Source: Prorocentrum cordatum
Taxonomy: Eukaryota; Sar; Dinophyceae; Prorocentrales; Prorocentraceae
Reading direction: 5' to 3'
Assembly (NCBI GenBank): GCA_963575745.1
Contig: CAUYUJ010020611.1
Location: 1-64,000, forward strand
Length of the DNA stretch: 64,000 nt
The notes below the pieces were generated by a model, which saw nothing but the letters and a program-made list of their open reading frames with translations, did no database searches and was not told the DNA's origin. The position numbers and the translations under genes are program-made. Position 1 is the stretch's first letter; each line of letters opens with the position of its first letter. Below are positions 34,458-43,520 of the stretch, piece after piece.

Positions 34458-34832
34458 AAACTCGGGCTGTAGGGGCTGCAGTGCTGGTAATCACAGGAAT
34501 CGATTCGGAGACATTAGACGCGCCCCCCTGTCGCATTCAGAGGTCTGAACTCGGTCTGATACTCGAGCTAGGTTTGCCGAGCTATTCGTGCTGTTCGAGT
34601 CATCTTGAGAGGTGTCGATTTATTCACGCAACTCGGGATGTAGGAGAGCTACAGAGCTCGTATAGAAGACAATCCAAGATCAGGGGCGTTGGGCTGTGCC
34701 ATCGAAGGTCTGAAGTTGCTTGGGCTGAAAAACTATTCGTTCTCTGCATTTTTTTCGACATTATATATTGTCAGGAAGCTCTACGAGTCCCCCGGCGGTA
34801 AGAAAGGTTGACGGTTTACCGCCGGCGCCCAG
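34458..34832 (+). repeat. Satellite unit U14, right part, with stem-loop
   Basis: The monomer resumes at ACTCGGGCTGTAGGGG. One and a half monomers, GGAAGCTCTACGAG and a stem-loop at 34792-34825 follow. Confidence 0.85.
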
Positions 34833-35991
34833 TAATTCTGGGGCGCTGGAGAGCTAGTTGGCAAGAAAAATCTCGACGGACCTTATGGTGACTTTTGGTA
34901 GGTTGACAATTTTGTTCTCGAAATTGAACCATTCGTTAGAGCTCTAGTATTTTTTCCCGTGATATTCGATCTTATTTCCGGTCGTCATCTTGATCTCAGC
35001 TCGATCGGGTACCTTTTACTGCCAAAAAGCACCCCGGCGGGATTGGCCGTTTCGAGTCATCTTGATATACGCTCTCGGTATATTGGACTCAACTCGAGCT
35101 ATAGGACAGCTACAGAGCTGGTAAGCACACCTTATCGACTCGGAATGATCAGGCGCGTTCGTCTGTTGCATCCAGAGGTCTGAACTCGGTCTGCTAGCCG
35201 AGCTAGGTCCGCAAACCTATTCGTATTATTCGAGTCATCTTGACAGACGCTCTCGGTTTTCTGTATTTAACTCGAGCTATGGGACAGCTACAGAGCTGAT
35301 GCTTACAGAAACCGATTGAGAATCACCAGTCGCGCTCGTCTGTCGCATCTAGAGCTCTCAACTCGGTCTGCTGCCCGATCTGGAATCGCGAAACTATTCG
35401 TATTGTTCGAGTCATCTTGAGAGGTACTCTCGATTTTCTGTACTCGAGCTGAAGGGGGGCTACAGTGCTGTTTGTCACAGGAATCGATTTGGAGACATCA
35501 GGCGCGTCCGCTTGTCTACTTCAGAGCTCGGAACTCGGTCTGCTGCCCGAACTAGGTCTGCGAAGCTATTCGTATTGTTCGAGTCATCCTGAGAGGTGCT
35601 GTCGTTTTTCTGCACTTAACTCGAGCTGTAGGGAGGCTGCAGGGCTGGTAATCAGAGAAATCGATTCGGAGACATCAAGCGCGTCGCCTGTTGCATTCAG
35701 AGGTCTGAAGTCGGTCTGATACTCGAGTTTGCCAAAATATTCGTATTGTTCGAGTCATCTTGAGAGATGCTTTCATTTTACGCACGTAACTCGGGCCGTA
35801 GGAGAGCTACAGAGCTCGTAGAGAAGGCAATCCAGAAGCATCGGGGGCGTTCGGCTGTTGCATCGAGAGGTCTGAAATCGCTTCTGCTGAAAAACTATTC
35901 GTTCTCTGCATTTTTTCGACATTATATTGTCAGGAAGCTCTACGAGTCCCCCGGCGGTAAGAAAGGTTGACGGTTTACCGCCGGCGCCCAG
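34833..35991 (+). repeat. Satellite unit U15 with terminal stem-loop
   Basis: Partial C cassette, leader, about five monomers, GGAAGCTCTACGAG, perfect stem-loop at 35951-35984. Confidence 0.85.
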
Positions 35992-37085
35992 TTGGCAAGA
36001 AAAATCTCGACGGACCTTTTGGTGACTTTTGGTCGGTTGAAAATTTTGTTCTCGAAATTCAACTATTCGTTCGAGCTCTAGTATTCTTTCCCATGATATT
36101 TGATCTTATTCCTGCTCGCCATCTTGATCTCACCTCGATCGGGTACCTTTTACTGTCAAAAAGCAGGCAGGCGGGATCGGCCGTTTCAAGTCATCTTGAT
36201 ACGGGCTCTCGGTATATTGGACTTAACTCGAGATACAGGACAGTTACAGAGCTGGTAAGCACACCTTATCTATTCAGAATGATCCGGCGCGTTTGCCTGT
36301 TGCATTCAGAGGTCTGAACTCGGTCTGCTAGCCGAGCTAGGTCCGCAAACCTATTCGTATTATTCGAGTCATCTTGACAGGCGCTCTCGGTTTTCTGTAC
36401 TTAACTCGAGCTATACGACAGCTACAGAGCTGATACTTACAGAAACCGATTCGGAGTCATCAATCGCGTTCGTTTGTTGAATATAGAGCTCTGAACTCGG
36501 TCTGCTGCTCGATCTAGAATCGCGAAACAATTCGTATTCTTCCAGTCATCTTGAGAGGTGCTGTCGGTTCTCTGTACTTCACTCGGGCTGTAGGGGTACC
36601 TGGTAGTCACAGCCGCTTCCGTCTGTCGAATCCAGCGCTCGAAACTAGGTCTGCTGCCCGAACTAGGTCCGCGAAACTATTCGTATTGTTCGAGTCATCC
36701 TGAGAGCTGTCGGTTTTCTGCATTTAATTAACTCGGGCTGTAGGGGCCTGCAGGGCTGGCAATCACAGAAATCGATCCGGAGACATCAGGCGCGTCCGTC
36801 TGCGGAACCCAGAGCTCTGAACTCGGTCTGATACTCGAGCTAGGTTTGCCAAACTATTCGTATTGTCCGGCTCATCTTTTAGAGGTGCTGTCGATTTACG
36901 CACGTGACTCGGGCTGTAGGAGAGCTACAGAGCTCGTACAGAAGACAATTCAGAAGCATCGGGGCGTTCCGTGGGCTGAAACACGATTTGTTCTCTGCAA
37001 TTTTTTTTCGACATTATATGTTGTCAGGAAGCTCTACGAGTCCCCCGGCGGTAAGGAAGGTTGACGGTTTACCGCCGGCGCCCAG
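35992..37085 (+). repeat. Satellite unit U16 with terminal stem-loop
   Basis: The leader follows the stem-loop directly. One monomer is shortened at about 36595. Stem-loop at 37044-37077. Confidence 0.85.
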
Positions 37086-37401
37086 TTGGCCCACCCGGCC
37101 GGGGCGGACAATGTGGTAACTTTTTGGTGGTTTTGCGAATATTTGAAAGATATTTGACCATTTATTTTGAGAAAGCAGATTTTTCGCACCTGTGGACGAC
37201 TATGAGGGCCTCTGCGTCTTAATCTGAGCTCTCTAGGTGCACTTTTACTATCAAAACACTGGGCGAAACCAACTTTATGTCGATCTGAAGAAATCATGTT
37301 TTCTCTTTTTCGAGAAATGCTTCCAGAAGCCCTCTCTTTTGATGCTGAGCACTCTTACGCGTGCAAGGAGCTCTACGAGGTTCCCGGCGGTGACCAGGTT
37401 G
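37086..37401 (+). repeat. Block B and left half of the stem-loop holding E6
   Basis: Block B ends GAGCTCTACGAGG at about 37380, then CCCGGCGGTGACCAGGTTG. GACCAGGTTG (37392-37401) is repeated at 43521-43530. Confidence 0.85.
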
Positions 37402-37913
37402 CTGCTGTCCCTCCTCGGGAATCTCAGCGGTGGCCTGGCCCGTCGGGGGCCTCCTCAAGCCTGTCTCCTCAGGCTGCCCCCTGGGCGGCCGTGGGCGCGC
37501 GTGGGTGCGCGCTGGCCCATAAGTTCGTGTACTTCGTCGGCTGCAACCTCCTGGACGTGCTGCGCATAGGTCGCTGCATTTGTTCTCTGCTTGTGTTAGT
37601 GGGTGAGCCCACACGTGCCGCTGGAGGCGCAAGGCCGCTACCTGTTGCACTTGTATCTTTGCTGTTTGCTTGTGATACTCTTGGGAGCCCAGCACTTACC
37701 AGTTTTGCTCTGGCAGTTGAGAAGGACACTTTGACCGTTTTTGTTGCAGCAGATTTCATCACGTACCGACATTCACCTTCACGGGGTTGGGATAAGTTTC
37801 TTGAAGAACTCGAGGACGAACACTATCGTGATCTGGAGGCTAGTAGGTGCCCTACTTGTCGAGCTTATCGGTATTCTACTTCCAGTTGTGGGCAGTGTGA
37901 TCTTAAGAGAAAG
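37402..37913 (+). other. E6 5' region, open in the ORF1 frame but without ATG
   Basis: I find no ATG in this stretch. The ORF1 frame is nevertheless open throughout and encodes RCPTCRAYRYSTSSCGQC just before the first ATG, a possible four-cysteine zinc-binding motif also present in E7. It could be translated from a non-ATG start, or it could be untranslated sequence that happens to be open. Confidence 0.5.
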
Positions 37914-39026
37914 ATGGTTCCGACTTCTGATGATGATATGGGAACTGAGGGCAACGGAGAGAAGCGACAGAGGAAGCTCCTGGAAGATAGACGTCTTCTT
38001 GGTGATGCCGAGGGTGGTGGAGGAGGGGCAGGTAGTGGGAATGGAAGTGGTAGTAGTGGAGGAGGAGGAGGTGAAGCTGGAGATCTGGCCACTATGCTCC
38101 GTGCACAGTTCGATGCCATGCGTGAAGATATGCAGAGGATGCTTATGCAGAACTCTGTTGACATCAAAGAGCAGATTCAAACGAGGGTATCAGAGCAGGT
38201 TGCCCCTATTGCTTCGTCGGTGCAGGAGATTCGTTCAGCTCAGGAGGCCCAGGCGAAAGAGATCAAAGCACTTCAGTGTCAGATGAACTCTAGGGATCCC
38301 TGGGCAGATTCATCATCTCTGGGAGGTGCGTCTACTCGTGATTCTCGTACTGCTGACTTCCAGAGGCCCTTTGTACCACATGTCCCGACTTGGATCCAGG
38401 TGAGCGGCTTCGCGCAAGATGACCCCCGAAAGGTTGAAACTCGAGATAAGGCCAAGATCCAGGTCGCCACGGTTAGGAACATGATAGGTAAGTTGTACAC
38501 ACTATCGCAAGCACGGGAGAGTGACGTTACTAAGATCTTCGACAGGGGTAGGACGGACGGGGATATCGCTTCCAATCGATTTGGTCTGACCAAGTTTCGC
38601 ATATACTTCATGCCAGGGGCTTCGAAAGAGACGGTCTGGGAAGTACGCAACGAGTGGGCCTCAGCCTGGTCCAATTCTTGCCCTGATCTGGTCGGTTGCC
38701 AGAACAGTTTTGGACCATGCAAAGATCGACACCTCGGTTGGTTTGTCCAACCGGCGCCACAGGACCGACGTCGAGTTGGGGAGACTCGCAAGGCGACTGC
38801 GATCTTTCATAAGCTCAAGACTGTTGCCACCGCTCTCATCACTTTTGAGCCTGAAGGGCCTGCGAAGGCTTGGGCATACCTGCAGAAGGATAGTCAGAGT
38901 GATAAAGTGTGTGTAGGTACGTGGACGGATACCGTGGGATGGAAGTTCGTGGCCGAGCGGGTCCAGCACATCGATTCAGATCTGGACTGCAAGACTTGGG
39001 AGAGGCAGGTGAATAGCAGCTCGTGA
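37914..39026 (+). CDS. E6 ORF1: coiled-coil, gag-like RNA-binding protein
   Basis: 370 residues from the first ATG of the element to TGA at 39024-39026. An acidic and basic N-terminus is followed by a Gly/Ser-rich linker (residues ~40-65), a coiled coil (about 70-125, MREDMQRMLMQ to KEIKALQCQM), the family motif SLGGASTR, and a C-terminal region aligning with the ORF1 ends of E2 and E3. I do not recognise a named domain in the C-terminus. The expected role is binding the element RNA. The stop is UGA followed by C and the next domain is in the same frame, so part of the product may read through into ORF2 (1,791 residues in all). Confidence 0.8.
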   Translation: MVPTSDDDMGTEGNGEKRQRKLLEDRRLLGDAEGGGGGAGSGNGSGSSGGGGGEAGDLATMLRAQFDAMREDMQRMLMQNSVDIKEQIQTRVSEQVAPIASSVQEIRSAQEAQAKEIKALQCQMNSRDPWADSSSLGGASTRDSRTADFQRPFVPHVPTWIQVSGFAQDDPRKVETRDKAKIQVATVRNMIGKLYTLSQARESDVTKIFDRGRTDGDIASNRFGLTKFRIYFMPGASKETVWEVRNEWASAWSNSCPDLVGCQNSFGPCKDRHLGWFVQPAPQDRRRVGETRKATAIFHKLKTVATALITFEPEGPAKAWAYLQKDSQSDKVCVGTWTDTVGWKFVAERVQHIDSDLDCKTWERQVNSSS

Positions 39027-39027
39027 C
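39024..39027 (+). promoter_or_regulatory. In-frame UGA-C between ORF1 and ORF2 of E6
   Basis: TGA CGG separates two long frames that are in the same phase. The same arrangement is found in E2 (TGA CAA at 5141), E3 (TGA CGA at 12159) and E7 (TGA CGG at 47148). UGA followed by C is the leakiest stop context in many eukaryotes. Proposed as a readthrough site. This is inference. Confidence 0.6.
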
Positions 39028-42000
39028 GGTGCCCAGCTTCTGTTGGAGGTTGGAACGTTCGGAGGTTGGGAAGATACACCTCCGAGTGCATGAATCACAT
39101 TGCCGAATTAAAGATTTCCATCGTCGGGGTCCAAGAGAGCCAGTTCTTACACGACTTGGATCTTGCAGATGCGGGTTGGGATATACATCGCTCGGCAGAT
39201 GAGGGGGAGAACGTGGGGAGACGGGCTGCCATCTTGTGCCGAGGTGTATGGAGACATCTGCTTATCGATGTTGTGTGTGGTCGTCGCTGGGTCATTGCGA
39301 TCTTTCGCAAGCTCATCTTCGTTTCTGTCTATCTCCCTCATAAGGAGCGGGGTGCACAGGGTGAAGCGCGCCGTTCTCCTGAAGGGTTTCTCGCTAGTTT
39401 CAAGCTCTATACGGACGTGTTATCGGATCTTGTTGCACATGTCTCTGCGGCCAAAAAGCGATTTCACATTGAGGAGGTTGTTATCTCGGCTGACGCCAAC
39501 GTGGAGGTTTTCCCGCACCACAGGATCAATGGGGTGGAGGTTACGGGGGAGGCGGTGAATGGGCCTATACGTAAGAGGGGGAGGTCTAGTGGAGGTGACG
39601 AAAGTAGAGCCAACAGGATGCGGGAGATGTACTCGGGGGCCTTTCTGAAGACCATGGGGGCCCTCAAGTTGCAGCTAGCCAACACTTTTGGGACTCGTCA
39701 GCCTACTTGGAGACACAATTCAAGCACATACGAGCACGTCTATGATTATCTTGCGGTCCCAGCTTCTTGGATGACTCCAGAGGTGACTTGTTCTTGGGTT
39801 GTGCCGTCCCAGGTCCCACGGTCGGAGGCGACGGAAAGGACGTTTAGCGATCACAAGCTCTTGTGTGCCGAGATGCCCGCCCAGCATGCTCAGTTGAGGT
39901 ATCGACGTCGGCCTCAGCTCAAGACCTGGAAGCTTCAGCCAGGGTTCGAGCTCCAGCAGACAGCCGGCTTGGAGAGAGCGATCTGCCAGCCCGAGCTCGT
40001 GAATCAGATCCACACGGACGTAGGTTTTGAGGTCATGACACAGAGTATACTTGAGGGTGCCAGTGAGACTTTGGATATCTCCCGTCCTCGTGGTCAGCCT
40101 GTTTCAGACTATCCCAGATATTCGGAGGAGGATTTACTGATAAAGGAGGAGTTCTTTAAGGTCAGGAAGAGGTGGAGGGTGGCACGATATGGCGGGGCTA
40201 ACGTGGGACAGGAGGAGTACGAGAGAGTCCAGGAGGAGTATAAGGTGACAGCTAGGAGGTGGCGTCGAGTACGTAAGCGTCATGATCGTGCATGTGAGCT
40301 CTATCGTATTCGTGACGGTGTCCGTCGTAGGCCTGTTATTACGCACATGTATGTGGACGGGGTCCTCACGCGTGACCAGGAGAAGTGGATTGAGGGCCTT
40401 CGGCGTCATGGGCTCCTGAGGTACTCTAGCGATCCCCACCGACAGGACACCAACGCGTGCTTGGATGAGCTTAAGAACCGGTGTAAGGCCCTGCGAGACT
40501 CTGGAGAGTCCCACCGCAACCCGATTAACATGGGTCTCTTGCTGGAGGCACGGTCTAGACTCAGGGAAGGACGGGCAACGGGTGCAGACGGGGTGACGTC
40601 ATCGGTGCTCAAAGCATTGCCATGGGAAGCCCTCCGACACATACTTACCTTATTCCGTTTGCTGTATGATCAGAAACATGTTTCACCGAAGTCCTGGAGA
40701 GAGATCTTGGTATGCTTGATGCCTGAGAATCCCAAGGCTCGTGATTTTGAAGAAACACGGGCCCTTTCACTTCTTTCTCATTTTGGTAAGTGGTATATCA
40801 GTTGTCTATGTGTACTTCTAGAGCACCGCGTTCGGCAGGCTGCACCGCCAGGTTGCAACTTATATGGCTTTATCGCGGGTCACAAATGTTATGAGGTCAC
40901 GGCCCCCCTCAAACGTCTTGCTCAACACGGCGTTGTGTGGGGGAAGGAGGAGAGTCTTTATCTTGCAAGTGCTGATATTGAAAAGGCGTTTGATAATTTC
41001 ACGGTGAGATGTGCAGCAGAGGCGCTTTTATTCCATCATGTCCATCCTGCCCTTGTGTATGCTGTCTTTGAGAGTTATGCTTGTAATACGGCAGAGATCA
41101 GCTTCCAACAGTGTTCTACGACCATCTCGTGGGATACTTGCATACGTACAGGTTCCTTGGAGGCGCCTTTGCTATTTGTTGCCCAGACACTTCGTATGCT
41201 TGCACCAGTGACGGCAGGTTGGAGGCAGTCTGGATACGGCGTCAGGCTCACTGATGAGGCATCCAATCTCTTGGTCAACCACTGGTTGTGGGCAGACAAT
41301 GTTTTGCTGGCAGCAGCTTCCAGGCGAGAATTGACCCATATGCTCGAGGACTTGACTGGGGTCCTCAACCGCTTCGGTTTCAATTGGAAAGCATCTTCGA
41401 TGGAGTTCTTGGCTTGTGGTGTCCAAGGTCCATTGCAGGATATCCGCCTGCCTGTGCCGGGGCTCCTGCCTGCTGAGATGGGTAGGAAGCGTTCTCGTGG
41501 GGCTTCCCAGAGCGCCGCAGGCCCTTCGGAGGAGATGATAGTGAGGCAGGTGGAGAGGATGGAGGTTCTTGGCACGCTATTGGACGTACGATTTCAGGAT
41601 CATGAAGACATTAAGCACCGACTGGAGAAGGCACGACGGGTCTTTATGAGTGAGATTTCTTTTTACTCGTCGCCCGTGGTTCCGCTTCGTTGTAAGTTTC
41701 AGCGTTATGATAGCAGGGTCAGAAGTTGCTTTCTGTACGGTTTGGAGGGTACGACTCTGGATTCGAGTAGTCTCCAACAGATACATGCAGCTGAAGGCAA
41801 CTTCTTGTCCACCATGAGACGTCTCAAAAAGAAGATCACGGAGTCCTGGGGAGAGTACTGGGGCAGGAGGATTAAAGGTGGTCGTCGCTTATTGAAGTGG
41901 GCCCGTAAGCCTTCGATGGTCCAGCTCGCCCTTCATCGCCAGTGGCTCTTCGCCAAACATGTTGTGAGCACGATCCATGAGGAGCATAGTCGGGTGGATG

Positions 42001-43289
42001 AGGACGCACTCAGTCAGGGCATTCTTTATCATGAGCCACGAGATCCTGATATTTTTGGTGGTTCGCAGCGTTCCTTGGAGTTATCGGTTCCCTCGCCTAC
42101 CCCGAATGCCAGACAGCTCAACAGTTCGTGTAGGAGAAAGGCACAGAGCGCATCTTCCTTGGAAAATAGGTCAGTTCGCAGACGTATATCGGAGAACACG
42201 GCACATGAGCATCACGATTCACAACATGTACATGAGCCTGTTCGTAAGCGGGTACGCCATACCTATGCACGGGAGGAGGAAGGAGGATTGCCCACTGCCA
42301 GTATGCAGGGCGCCTTGACGATGATGCACGCGTCGGGGGAGTGGACTGAGCAGCGTGACGTACATGTTAGAGCTCTCCCTGGGGGCCGAAGGTTTACTAG
42401 AGCCTGTCGTCATCGAGTCTTGACGGGACTTAGGCCTTGGTTCGAGGTCTTCGAGCACGCGCGCGGGGTTCATTGGGATCGCACGATGGTCTGGAATGAA
42501 ACTGGCTGGCGTTCTTTCCTGGTGGGTACCCTGGCCGCCCTGGACTTGGATGATCTTCTCGAGTTCTGCCTTCTTCGGGATCCCTTCACGGGTGAGTTCA
42601 AGCAGGAGGAGGAGGGGGAGGAGAAGTCAGAGGAGCAGCAACGACGGGAAAATGAACGGGTGGCGAAACGACTGGCCGCGATAAATGATGATGAAACCAC
42701 TTGGCGTGGGGAAGGGGGTGGATATGGCTTGGAGCTCCGTGGGGATAGCCAGTGTGTTGTGCGCTGGCTTAATGGACGATATCGCTGTCACAATGAAGTA
42801 TATCGCCGCACGATCAAGGGTATGCAGAACCGCCTTCACATAATGAGTGAGGACCATAATCTTGTCACGGCTGAAGTGGGAAGGGATATGTGGAAATGGG
42901 TGTATAGGGAGGGCAACGACGAGGCGGACCATGAGACACATCTTGCACGTGAGGGTAAAGTAACTTCTGATGTTCGTTGGAATCATAACACTCTTTATCA
43001 TATTTGTTCGGGTCATTATATTGTTCGTGCACTTAGAGGAGCTTTTGACGGTGGGCGGTGTGAACGTGGCACTTCGTGTGGCTGGGTTATGGATGCTTAT
43101 CTTGTTCCCTCTCTTCCTCCTCACCAGCTTCCCCCTGGACTTGTGCAGGGCGGATGGCACCCTGGAGTTGGCCGCAGAGGTTTCATGATCCCTCGCCACT
43201 GCACGATCACACAGGCTGAGTTGGCAGCTGCACATTCGCTTCTCAATGGCATTGCCGAGATGTGTATACACGTACAGCTTGGCCGGTGA
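39027..43289 (+). CDS. E6 ORF2: EEP endonuclease, reverse transcriptase, permuted RNase H
   Basis: 1,420 residues to the TGA at 43287-43289 if read from the codon after UGA. Endonuclease (about 1-300): GGWNVRRLG, VQESQF (Glu), SVYLPH, SADANVEV, VYDYLAVP, TFSDHKLL. Reverse transcriptase (about 500-800): RATGADGVTSSVLKALP, SADIEKAFDNF (motif A), IRTGSLEAPLLF (motif B place), WLWADNVLL (motif C, WADN at 41289-41300). A long linker with ASGEWTEQRD follows. The RNase H-like end has RGDSQCVVRWLNG (Asp 42744), YREGNDEADHETHLAREG (Asp 42927), RGAFDGGRCERG (Asp 43047) and TITQAELAAAHSLL (Glu 43218). The first in-frame ATG (39090) lies past the WN strand of the endonuclease, so a complete enzyme needs readthrough or a non-ATG start. 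Confidence 0.88.
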   Translation, partial: RCPASVGGWNVRRLGRYTSECMNHIAELKISIVGVQESQFLHDLDLADAGWDIHRSADEGENVGRRAAILCRGVWRHLLIDVVCGRRWVIAIFRKLIFVSVYLPHKERGAQGEARRSPEGFLASFKLYTDVLSDLVAHVSAAKKRFHIEEVVISADANVEVFPHHRINGVEVTGEAVNGPIRKRGRSSGGDESRANRMREMYSGAFLKTMGALKLQLANTFGTRQPTWRHNSSTYEHVYDYLAVPASWMTPEVTCSWVVPSQVPRSEATERTFSDHKLLCAEMPAQHAQLRYRRRPQLKTWKLQPGFELQQTAGLERAICQPELVNQIHTDVGFEVMTQSILEGASETLDISRPRGQPVSDYPRYSEEDLLIKEEFFKVRKRWRVARYGGANVGQEEYERVQEEYKVTARRWRRVRKRHDRACELYRIRDGVRRRPVITHMYVDGVLTRDQEKWIEGLRRHGLLRYSSDPHRQDTNACLDELKNRCKALRDSGESHRNPINMGLLLEARSRLREGRATGADGVTSSVLKALPWEALRHILTLFRLLYDQKHVSPKSWREILVCLMPENPKARDFEETRALSLLSHFGKWYISCLCVLLEHRVRQAAPPGCNLYGFIAGHKCYEVTAPLKRLAQHGVVWGKEESLYLASADIEKAFDNFTVRCAAEALLFHHVHPALVYAVFESYACNTAEISFQQCSTTISWDTCIRTGSLEAPLLFVAQTLRMLAPVTAGWRQSGYGVRLTDEASNLLVNHWLWADNVLLAAASRRELTHMLEDLTGVLNRFGFNWKASSMEFLACGVQGPLQDIRLPVPGLLPAEMGRKRSRGASQSAAGPSEEMIVRQVERMEVLGTLLDVRFQDHEDIKHRLEKARRVFMSEISFYSSPVVPLRCKFQRYDSRVRSCFLYGLEGTTLDSSSLQQIHAAEGNFLSTMRRLKKKITESWGEYWGRRIKGGRRLLKWARKPSMVQLALHRQWLFAKHVVSTIHEEHSRVDEDALSQGILYHEPRDPDIFGGSQRSLELSVPSPTPNARQLNSSCRRKAQSASSLENRSVRRRISENTAHEHHDSQHVHEPVRKRVRHTYAREEEGGLPTASMQGALTMMHASGEWTEQRDVHVRALPGGRRFTRACRHRVLTGLRPWFEVFEHARGVHWDRTMVWNETGWRSFLVGTLAALDLDDLLEFCLLRDPFTGEFKQEEEGEEKSEEQQRRENERVAKRLAAINDDETTWRGEGGGYGLELRGDSQCVVRWLNGRYRCHNEVYRRTIKGMQNRLHIMSEDHNLVTAEVGRDMWKWVYREGNDEADHETHLAREGKVTSDVRWNHNTLYHICSGHYIVRALRGAFDGGRCERGTSCGWVMDAYLVPSLPPHQLPPGLVQGGWHPGVGRRGFMIPRHCTITQAELAAAHSLLNGIAEMCIHVQLGR

Positions 43290-43520
43290 TTGTTTGTGTA
43301 CTATATCTGCACAGCTCCGCTGTTGTAAGATACATGCTTAGCCCCACTGTTTCTTTGATGTGTGTATATTCCTGTGCAGCTACGCTGTTGTATCATATCC
43401 GCACAGCTACGCTGACTTGTATATCGCACAGCTCCGCTGTTAGTGCTTAGGTTGCCTGTAGGTAATCCTACCGCTGGCCCTGCCCCCTAAGGGGGCTCGA
43501 ATCGGGCCCCGCAGACCGCA
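43290..43520 (+). other. E6 3' region with iterated hairpins
   Basis: CAGCTCCGCTG or CAGCTACGCTG at 43312, 43377, 43404 and 43429, each able to form a CAGC/GCTG hairpin, then GTAGGTAATCCTAC and GCCCCCTAAGGGGGC (43482-43496), ending CCGCAGACCGCA. No poly(A). E7 carries the same series at 61970-62180. It is a likely recognition structure for the element's own polymerase. Confidence 0.65.

Larger units (their letters stand above)
37402..43520 (+). mobile_element. E6: complete, open non-LTR retrotransposon
   Basis: About 6.1 kb with a 10-bp target-site duplication in the loop of a stem-loop. It has a ~510-bp 5' region, ORF1, TGA-C, an uninterrupted ORF2 and a ~230-bp 3' region with four CAGCTMCGCTG hairpin units and GCCCCCTAAGGGGGC. 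All expected catalytic motifs are present and there is no stop or frameshift, so this is the best candidate in the window for a competent element. E7 is a second, broken member of the same family. Confidence 0.9.

Noticed and set aside
7183-37085. CRISPR array or integron attC cassette array (regular hairpins between cassettes)
   Set aside because: Unit sizes vary, hairpins are not spaced as CRISPR repeats, there is no cas or integrase gene of that kind, and the surroundings are eukaryotic LINEs.
37296-37913. ATG at 37296 as the ORF1 start of E6
   Set aside because: It lies in block B, outside the element; the open frame there is coincidental.
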